Origin: Actinomycetes bacterium
GTDB taxonomy: Bacteria; Actinomycetota; Thermoleophilia; Gaiellales; Gaiellaceae
Assembly: GCA_025350775.1 (NCBI GenBank)
Contig: JANXXF010000100.1
Coordinates: forward strand, 1-10,743
Direction of reading: 5' to 3'
DNA: 10,743 bases
Numbering within the stretch: position 1 is the stretch's first letter; the number at the start of each line of letters is the position of its first letter. A program made the position numbers and the translations under genes. A model generated the notes under the pieces. The model did no database searches. It saw only the letters and a list, made by a program, of their open reading frames with translations, and had not been told where the DNA came from. Of the stretch, positions 6,299-10,743 are shown piece after piece.

Positions 6299-6655
6299 CT
6301 ATTTGACGACGAGGGTGCCCTGCATGCCGTTCTCGGCATGGCGCGGGATCGTGCAGACGTACGGGTACGAGCCCGGCGCAAGCTTCAACACTAGCTTGAA
6401 GGACTTGCCCGGCTGGATGAAGGCCGTCTTCTTCTTGAGCGTGGTGAAGACGAGGTTGTGGACGGAGTTACCCATGTTCTTGCCGGTGATCGTGACCGTT
6501 CCGGCCTTGACGATGTCCGTTGTCGTGTCAAACCCGAACTCGCGCATGTTGAACGTGGCCCTGGCCGGCGGCCCTGCCGCGAAAGCGCTCCCTGCGAGAG
6601 GCGCGGAAACAGCGACGACAAGCATGACGGCGAAGGCGAAACGTAGGCGACGCAC
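6299..6655 (-). CDS. Secreted cupredoxin (plastocyanin/amicyanin-type blue copper protein)
   Basis: A 118-residue exported type-1 copper protein, likely a one-electron carrier. The signal peptide (VRRLRFAFAVMLVVAVSAPLAG, then AFA at 24-26) is followed by a beta-sandwich with the full copper ligand set: His66 (SVHNLVF), Cys101, His106 and Met111 in C-x4-H-x4-M spacing (YVCTIPRHAENGMQG). The start is the GTG at 6655, chosen because AGGAGG lies eight bases upstream; an upstream in-frame extension would run back through this site. The gene sits between a PQQ alcohol dehydrogenase (upstream, beyond a terminator) and a PQQ-repeat propeller (10 bases downstream, same transcript). Since none of these quinoproteins carries a haem domain, the cupredoxin is the probable electron acceptor for one or both; this is inferred from context only. 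Confidence 0.92.
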   Translation of the reverse strand: MRRLRFAFAVMLVVAVSAPLAGSAFAAGPPARATFNMREFGFDTTTDIVKAGTVTITGKNMGNSVHNLVFTTLKKKTAFIQPGKSFKLVLKLAPGSYPYVCTIPRHAENGMQGTLVVK

Positions 6656-6663
6656 TATCACTA

Positions 6664-6669
6664 CCTCCT
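6664..6669 (-). promoter_or_regulatory. Ribosome binding site deciding the cupredoxin start
   Basis: A perfect AGGAGG on the minus strand, eight bases before the GTG at 6655. A closer GTG (six bases upstream of the chosen one) would leave only two bases of spacing, so the GTG at 6655 is preferred. Confidence 0.8.
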
Positions 6670-6684
6670 GCGGATCTTGGATGA

Positions 6685-6697
6685 TTCCCGGCGGGAA
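6685..6697 (-). repeat. Short perfect dyad upstream of the cupredoxin gene
   Basis: TTCCC-GGC-GGGAA forms a 5-base inverted repeat about 30 bases upstream of the cupredoxin start, between the terminator of the upstream gene and the ribosome binding site. It lies where an operator or promoter-overlapping site would be expected, but it is short enough to occur by chance. No clear -35/-10 pair was found in this interval. Confidence 0.3.
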
Positions 6698-6717
6698 AGG
6701 TACCACGGCAAAAGGAA

Positions 6718-6747
6718 GCGGCCCCCCCGGTGAACCGAGGGGGCCGC
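6718..6747 (-). terminator. Rho-independent terminator of the PQQ alcohol dehydrogenase gene
   Basis: A perfect 9-bp GC stem, GCGGCCCCC (6718-6726) with GGGGGCCGC (6739-6747), is extended through a C/A mismatch by CGG/CCG closing a TGAA loop. On the minus strand the hairpin is followed by TTCCTTTT (6717-6710), a U-rich tract on the correct side. It lies 41 bases past the dehydrogenase stop and about 60 bases before the cupredoxin start, so it separates the two transcripts or throttles read-through. Confidence 0.85.
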
Positions 6748-6759
6748 ATTCACTTACGA

Positions 6760-6774
6760 CCCCGCAGCGCGGGG
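6760..6774 (-). repeat. GC-rich hairpin just past the PQQ dehydrogenase stop
   Basis: CCCCGC (6760-6765), loop AGC, GCGGGG (6769-6774): a perfect 6-bp stem between the stop codon at 6788 and the main terminator. No T-run follows, so it is probably an accessory structure (mRNA 3'-end protection or pausing) rather than a terminator itself. Confidence 0.5.
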
Positions 6775-6787
6775 CTGCAGTGCTCGG

Positions 6788-8581
6788 CTACGGCATCGCA
6801 AACGCGACGACGACGTCGCTCTGCTTGCCGGCGCCACCGCCTGCGAACACCGAGACGTACTGCTTCCCGTTCACCGAGTAGCTGACGCCCGGTGCGTTCG
6901 GGCCGCCGGCCAGCTTCGGCGAGTTCCACAGCAGCTTGCCGGTGGAGGCGCTGTACGCGCTGTAGATGCCCTCGCTGTGACCGGCGAAGACCAGGTTGCC
7001 GGCAGTGGCGAGCATGCCGCTGTAGCAGTTGGTCGGCCAGCCATCCTTCTTGCCCGAGAGCTTCCAGGCCACCTTGTTCGTCCTCACGTTGATCGCAGCA
7101 ACGACGCCGTGCGTGCTCAGCGACGAGCCGAAGTTGATGCCGACGACCTTGAACACGTCGCCCGGCACCCACTGCTGCTGGTTGTTCGGGATGGCACCGA
7201 GTGCGCCACCGCCCTCGGTCGCGCAGACGTAGATGTACTTCGTCAGCGGGCTGTAGGCCGACGGCGGCCAGTCGACGCCGCCACCGGCGCTCGGGTTGGC
7301 CGCGAGGTACGAGCCCTCGGGCGTCGGCGAGTACGGGGTGAAGATGCAGCCGAACTTGTACTTCTTGCCGTCGGGTGCGAGCGGCTTGTAGTTCGACGGC
7401 TTCGAGCACTGGTCGATGAACGCGTCACCGATCGGGGTCGGCTGCGTCCTGGACGTGTTCGAGTAGTCGTCGCCCTGCGGCACCTTCTTCTCGGGGATGC
7501 CGATGATCGGCTTGCCCGTGGTGCGGTCGAGGATGTAGACCCAGCCGGTCTTGCTGGCCGCTGCCATGCCGTGACGCATCCGGCCCTTGATCATCTCGTC
7601 GAACAGCACCGGCGGGTTGGTGACGTCGAAGTCCCAGATGTCGTGGTGGACGGTCTGGAAGCCCCACGCGATCTTGCCGTCCGCGATGTGGAGCGCGACG
7701 ATCGAGTCGGTCCAGTAGTTGTCGCCCTTGCCACGGCCGTTGTACGGGACCGGGTTGCCGGTCACGACGTAGTACAGGCCCGTCTCGGGGTCGTAGCTCG
7801 CGCCGATCCAGACGGCGCCGCCGCCCTTCATCCACTCGCCGAGCTGCCACGAGCCGCTGCCGATCTCGCCCGGCGACGGCACGATGTACCAGCGCCAGTT
7901 CTCGTGGCCCGTCTTGGCGTCGAGCGACGCGACGAAGGAGCGTGCGCCCCAGTCGCCGCCGGACATGCCGACGATGACCTGGCCATCGACGTAGGTGGGC
8001 GGCGTCGTCATGGCGTAGCCCTCCTGCCAGCGACCCAGCTTCTGCTTCCAGACGGTCTTGCCGTTCGTCTGGTCCATCGCTACGACGTTGCCGTCGAGCT
8101 GCGCGATGAAGAGCTTGCCGTCGCCCAGAGCAAGGCCGCGGTTGACCTTGAGCAGGAAGCCCTCCGCCCCCTTCTCGAGCGAGCCCGTGCGCGCCCAGAT
8201 GTGGGCGCCCGTGGCTGCGTCGAGCGCGTACACGTTGCTGAGGCCCGATGTGATGTACATGACGCCCTGGTAGACAAGGGCGTTGCCCTCGGCGCTCTCA
8301 CCCGGGACCGGCTTGTAGCCGAGATGCGTCTGCCAGGCCCGCTTGAGGCCCGAGACGTTGCCCGAGTTGATCTGATCGAGCGACGAGAAGCGGTCGTCTC
8401 TGAGGCTGCCACCGATGACCGGCCAGTTCTTCCCCGGCACCTGGTAGAGCTCGGTCGAGGTAAAGGCCCGCGCCGGGCTGATCGATACACCCCCGTGGTT
8501 TGTCTTCGCCGACGCCGAAGCGGCGACGACGAGCGCAGCACTGCACAGGATCAGCAGCGCCGAGATCAACGTCTTACGCAT
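6788..8581 (-). CDS. PQQ-dependent alcohol dehydrogenase (quinoprotein), exported, no haem domain
   Basis: A 597-residue quinoprotein beta-propeller expected to oxidise an alcohol or aldehyde outside the membrane using PQQ. A classic signal peptide (MRKTLISALLILCSAALVVA, cleavage after ASASA, residue 25) is followed by NWPVIGGSLRDDRFSSLDQIN (52-72), typical of the family start. Tryptophan-docking repeats include DAATGAHIW (121-129), DQTNGKTVW (170-178), DAKTGHENW (221-229) and SASTGKLLW. Active-site landmarks are GGDWGAR (208-214, Asp210 where the metal-ligand Glu normally sits), VTGNPVPYN (Asn276), HHDIWDFD (catalytic Asp317, plus Asp319) and ASKTGWVYILD (Lys344). No CxxCH is present, so electrons must leave to a separate carrier; the cupredoxin gene is next. 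ATG 8581 has GGGGAGG upstream. MoxR on the other side is divergent. The family is secure; substrate and metal (calcium or lanthanide) are open. Confidence 0.93.
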   Translation of the reverse strand: MRKTLISALLILCSAALVVAASASAKTNHGGVSISPARAFTSTELYQVPGKNWPVIGGSLRDDRFSSLDQINSGNVSGLKRAWQTHLGYKPVPGESAEGNALVYQGVMYITSGLSNVYALDAATGAHIWARTGSLEKGAEGFLLKVNRGLALGDGKLFIAQLDGNVVAMDQTNGKTVWKQKLGRWQEGYAMTTPPTYVDGQVIVGMSGGDWGARSFVASLDAKTGHENWRWYIVPSPGEIGSGSWQLGEWMKGGGAVWIGASYDPETGLYYVVTGNPVPYNGRGKGDNYWTDSIVALHIADGKIAWGFQTVHHDIWDFDVTNPPVLFDEMIKGRMRHGMAAASKTGWVYILDRTTGKPIIGIPEKKVPQGDDYSNTSRTQPTPIGDAFIDQCSKPSNYKPLAPDGKKYKFGCIFTPYSPTPEGSYLAANPSAGGGVDWPPSAYSPLTKYIYVCATEGGGALGAIPNNQQQWVPGDVFKVVGINFGSSLSTHGVVAAINVRTNKVAWKLSGKKDGWPTNCYSGMLATAGNLVFAGHSEGIYSAYSASTGKLLWNSPKLAGGPNAPGVSYSVNGKQYVSVFAGGGAGKQSDVVVAFAMP

Positions 8582-8586
8582 TCATT

Positions 8587-8593
8587 CCTCCCC
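8587..8593 (-). promoter_or_regulatory. Ribosome binding site of the PQQ dehydrogenase gene
   Basis: GGGGAGG on the minus strand, five bases before the ATG at 8581. A second ATG four bases upstream (8585) is out of frame, so this site supports the chosen start. Confidence 0.8.
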
Positions 8594-8628
8594 TAAGTAA
8601 AAGCGTCCCAGGAACTGGAACGGAACCC

Positions 8629-8657
8629 ACTATTCCACTGCGCCGCTGGTGCGTCAA
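8629..8657 (-). promoter_or_regulatory. Promoter of the PQQ dehydrogenase gene (TTGACG-N17-AATAGT)
   Basis: On the minus strand TTGACG (8657-8652) is followed after 17 bases by AATAGT (8634-8629), five and four matches of six to the sigma-70 consensus. Predicted initiation near 8622 would give a leader of about 40 bases containing the GGGGAGG ribosome binding site. The -35 lies about 30 bases from the moxR start, so the two divergent genes share this 105-base control region. No equally good promoter was found for moxR. Confidence 0.55.
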
Positions 8658-8686
8658 TGGGGTGTCGACAGGAATCGAGGGCTAGG

Positions 8687-9736
8687 ATGGTGCTCGTGAC
8701 CGCACAGGCAAGCCGCGGAGGAGGGGATCGCTTCGAGCAAGGGACGGCGCTCGCCGTCCGCCTGCTCGGCAACATCGAGACCGTCGTTCGCGGCAAGCAC
8801 GAGGAGATCTCGCTCGTGCTGGCGGCGCTCATCGGCAACGTGCACGTGCTGCTGGAGGACGTGCCGGGCACCGCAAAGACCGTGCTCGCCCGCGCGATCG
8901 CTGGCAGCATCGAGGGCGCGGCCTTCTCGCGCATCCAGTGCACGCCCGATCTCCTGCCGACCGACATCACCGGCCTCTCGGTGTACGACCAGAAGACGCG
9001 CGAGTTCGAGTTCCGACCCGGCCCGATCTTTGCGAACATCGTCCTCGTCGACGAGGTCAACCGCGCGATGCCGAAGACGCAGTCGGCGCTGCTGGAGGCG
9101 ATGGCCGAGCGGCAGGTGACTGTCGACGGCGTGACGCATCCGCTGCCGGCGCCGTTCCTCGTGATCGCCACCGAGAACCCGATCGAGCAGGAGGGGACGT
9201 TCCCGCTGCCCGAGGCCCAGCTCGACCGCTTTGCGCTACTGACAGCGCTCGGCTTCCCCGCGCTCGAGGAGGAGATCGCGATCGTGGCGGCGCAGCGGCA
9301 CACGCACCCACTCGGCGGCCTCGCTCCGGCCATCTCGGCCGACGATCTCCGCCTGCTGCAGGAGGCGACCGAGGACGTCTACGTCGACGAGCTGATCCTG
9401 TCCTGGATCGTCTCGCTCGTGCGCGCCACGCGCGAGGTCGAGGGCGTGGCGAACGGCGCCTCGGTGCGCGGAAGCCTCGCCCTCGAGCGCATCGCGCGCG
9501 CCCGGGCGCTGCTGCACGGGCGGCCCTACGTCGTCGTCGAGGACGTCGAGAAGCTGTTCCTCCCGGTCATCGGCCACCGGCTGATGCTGACGACCTCGTT
9601 CTACGCGGAGACGCGGACGCTCGGCCGCGAGGCCGCGCTCGAGCTGGTGCAGGCCCGCTGCCTCGCGCTCGCGCCAGCGCCCGAGCCCGACTGGGATCGC
9701 GCGCACCCCGATTCGGCCGCGGCAGCGTCGGGCTAG
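8687..9736 (+). CDS. MoxR-family AAA+ ATPase
   Basis: A 349-residue cytoplasmic AAA+ ATPase of the MoxR group, thought to act as a chaperone maturing or activating vWA-domain partners. Visible motifs are Walker A EDVPGTAKT (57-65, Lys64), MoxR-typical PDLLPTDITG (87-96), Walker B IVLVDEVNRA (118-127, Asp122/Glu123) and sensor 1 FLVIATENPIEQEGTFPLPE (157-176, Asn164), followed by the lid domain ending in FLPVIGHRL. ATG 8687 is preceded by GAGGG at usable spacing. A GTG at 8696 is an alternative, with TAGGAT placed where a leaderless -10 would be, and an ATG at 8657 is less likely because it has no ribosome binding site. The DUF58 gene follows after five bases. Although MoxR was first named from methanol oxidation loci, this one is divergent from the quinoprotein gene and paired with DUF58, so a role in quinoprotein maturation is only a possibility. 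Confidence 0.94.
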   Translation: MVLVTAQASRGGGDRFEQGTALAVRLLGNIETVVRGKHEEISLVLAALIGNVHVLLEDVPGTAKTVLARAIAGSIEGAAFSRIQCTPDLLPTDITGLSVYDQKTREFEFRPGPIFANIVLVDEVNRAMPKTQSALLEAMAERQVTVDGVTHPLPAPFLVIATENPIEQEGTFPLPEAQLDRFALLTALGFPALEEEIAIVAAQRHTHPLGGLAPAISADDLRLLQEATEDVYVDELILSWIVSLVRATREVEGVANGASVRGSLALERIARARALLHGRPYVVVEDVEKLFLPVIGHRLMLTTSFYAETRTLGREAALELVQARCLALAPAPEPDWDRAHPDSAAAASG

Positions 9737-9741
9737 GCGCC

Positions 9742-10680
9742 GTGGGCGCCGGCGACCGCCAGACCTTTCCGCTCGTGCCGCGCCGGCGGCTGACGGGCCT
9801 GCCGTTCGGCGACCGGCCGAGCCGCCGCCGCGGTCCCGGCTCTGACATCATCGGCGCCCGGGACTATCAGCGCGGCGACCCCGTCTCGAGCATCGACTGG
9901 CGGGCCTCCGCCCGCGTCTCGGCCGCCGTCGGGCAGGATCACTTCATCGTGCGGGAGCACGCGGCCGACGAGACGCCACGGGTGGTGATCGTCTGCGACC
10001 GCCGGCCAGGGATGGGACTCTTCGACGAGACGCTGCCGTGGCTCTCGAAGCCTGCCGCGCTGCTCGCCGCGGCGACGGCGGTCGCTGCGAGCGCGGCGGC
10101 AGCCCACACCGACGTCGGCCTGATCGACTACGCCGGGCTGGACGCGCGCGGCGGCGAGCCGTTCTGGCTCGCCCCCACACGGGTCGACGGCGTCTACCTG
10201 ACGACCGAGCGGGAAGGCTTCGGAACGCCGTTCGACGCGCCCGACGACAGCCTCGAGGCGGCGCTGCTCTTCCTCGGCCGCCTCCGTTCGACGCTGCCGA
10301 CCGGATCGTTCGTCTTCCTCCTCTCGGACTTCCTCGTGCCACTGCCGTCCGAGGCGCTGCTGCTCGCGGTCGGCCGCGGCTGGGACGTCGTCCCGGTCGT
10401 CATCCAGGATCCCGTGTGGGAGCAGAGCTTCCCGGCGGTCGGCTCGGTCATCGTCCCGGTCGGCGAGCCCGGGCGCCCCGGCGTGCGGCTCGTCCGGCTC
10501 AGCCGGCGCGAGGCGGCGGCCCGGCGTACGCACAACGGCGAGCGGCTGCACGACCTGCTGGAGGAGCTGGCCAGCGTCGGCGCCGACCCCATTCTGCTGG
10601 GGACGAGCGACCGCCAGGAGGTCGACCAGGCCTTCATCGGCTGGGCCGAGGCCCGCCGGCTGGGAGCGTGGTTGCGCTGA
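9742..10680 (+). CDS. DUF58-family protein with degenerate vWA-like domain, soluble
   Basis: A 312-residue DUF58 protein, the standard partner of MoxR ATPases. The defining segment GSDIIGARDYQRGDPVSSIDW (33-53, with the GARDYQRGD and IDW landmarks) and RASAR is intact. A vWA-like domain follows, VVIVCDRRPGMG (81-92), where the metal-site DxSxS motif reads D-R-R-P-G, so metal-dependent adhesion is probably lost. FVFLLSDF marks a later core strand. Many DUF58 proteins begin with two transmembrane helices; none is seen here, so this copy is probably cytoplasmic. The start is GTG 9742, five bases after the moxR stop and in frame with no better upstream choice; no clear ribosome binding site is seen, which suggests coupling to moxR. 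The product's role is unknown beyond the general link of such pairs to envelope or stress functions. Confidence 0.88.
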   Translation: MGAGDRQTFPLVPRRRLTGLPFGDRPSRRRGPGSDIIGARDYQRGDPVSSIDWRASARVSAAVGQDHFIVREHAADETPRVVIVCDRRPGMGLFDETLPWLSKPAALLAAATAVAASAAAAHTDVGLIDYAGLDARGGEPFWLAPTRVDGVYLTTEREGFGTPFDAPDDSLEAALLFLGRLRSTLPTGSFVFLLSDFLVPLPSEALLLAVGRGWDVVPVVIQDPVWEQSFPAVGSVIVPVGEPGRPGVRLVRLSRREAAARRTHNGERLHDLLEELASVGADPILLGTSDRQEVDQAFIGWAEARRLGAWLR

Positions 10681-10743
10681 CGGGGTGGCGGGTGGCCGGA
10701 GCGGCGGGCCGGGCCGGCCTGGTGACAGCGGCGACGACGCTCG
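10668..10743 (+). CDS. Start of a further ORF in the MoxR/DUF58 operon, partial
   Basis: A GTG at 10668 overlaps the end of the DUF58 gene by 13 bases and opens a frame without stops to the window edge (25 codons): VVALTGWRVAGAAGRAGLVTAATTL, a largely hydrophobic start that could be a first membrane segment. GGGAG lies immediately upstream, too close to be ideal, so an in-frame GTG at 10692 is also possible. MoxR/DUF58 loci often continue with membrane proteins (for example transglutaminase-domain proteins), which fits, but too little is visible to name the product. Confidence 0.4.
   Translation, partial: MVALTGWRVAGAAGRAGLVTAATTL

Noticed and set aside
4765..6306. Plus-strand ORF (513 codons) opposite the PQQ-repeat propeller
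   Set aside because: Composition is dominated by Arg, Ala and Gly with no domain; the minus-strand frame has a signal peptide and regular propeller repeats.
6788..8581. Calling the dehydrogenase a methanol dehydrogenase (xoxF/mxaF) because moxR is adjacent
   Set aside because: moxR is divergent and paired with DUF58, no xoxG/xoxJ-type cytochrome or binding protein is present, and WDxD alone is not diagnostic.
6977..8596. Plus-strand ORF (539 codons) opposite the PQQ dehydrogenase
   Set aside because: The antisense strand carries a textbook quinoprotein with ribosome binding site and promoter; the plus-strand product shows no family features.
8665..8688. TCGACA plus TAGGAT as a moxR promoter
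   Set aside because: The spacer is only 12 bases, too short for a standard sigma-70-type promoter; TAGGAT is mentioned only as a possible leaderless -10.

Overview
The window is GC-rich throughout (clearly above 60% by eye). It has several GTG starts, tightly packed genes, and long mirror ORFs antisense to real genes caused by GC-biased third codon positions. This suggests a high-GC actinobacterium. A deep-branching soil lineage such as Thermoleophilia would fit the gene content, but that is only inference. There are no tRNAs, rRNAs, CRISPR arrays, insertion sequences or phage genes. All gaps between genes are under about 135 bases.

Left half, minus strand (3979 down to 1): a compact gene block runs acyl-CoA dehydrogenase (glutaryl-CoA dehydrogenase-like), then a short MaoC-type hydratase, then two tandem NodB-fold/PuuE-like hydrolases. 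After a 94-base gap comes the start of an OpuCB/ProW-type osmoprotectant ABC permease, which runs off the left edge. The ATGA and GTGA stop/start overlaps and a 9-base gap make the first four genes an obvious translationally coupled operon. The reading offered here, as inference, is a catabolic cassette: import of a small N-containing solute, C-N bond hydrolysis, then CoA-thioester oxidation and hydration. The substrate is unknown.

Middle: a small secreted M23 peptidase (4621-4109, minus) has a convincing promoter that places its GTG start at or next to the transcription start. A G-run array lies just past its stop codon. Next, still on the minus strand, come three genes for periplasmic or extracytoplasmic redox: a PQQ-dependent alcohol dehydrogenase (8581-6788), a type-1 copper cupredoxin (6655-6299) and a second PQQ-repeat beta-propeller (6288-4723). 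A strong hairpin terminator separates the dehydrogenase from the cupredoxin/propeller pair. No cytochrome c motif (CxxCH) is present in any of the three, so the cupredoxin is the natural candidate electron acceptor.

Right end, plus strand: a MoxR-type AAA+ ATPase (8687-9736) and a soluble DUF58 protein (9742-10680) form the usual MoxR/DUF58 pair. They are divergent from the quinoprotein gene across a 105-base promoter region. A third, truncated ORF probably begins at 10668.

The best candidates for something new are the acyl-CoA dehydrogenase/MaoC/double PuuE-like cassette and the quinoprotein-cupredoxin-propeller set with its altered metal-site residues.
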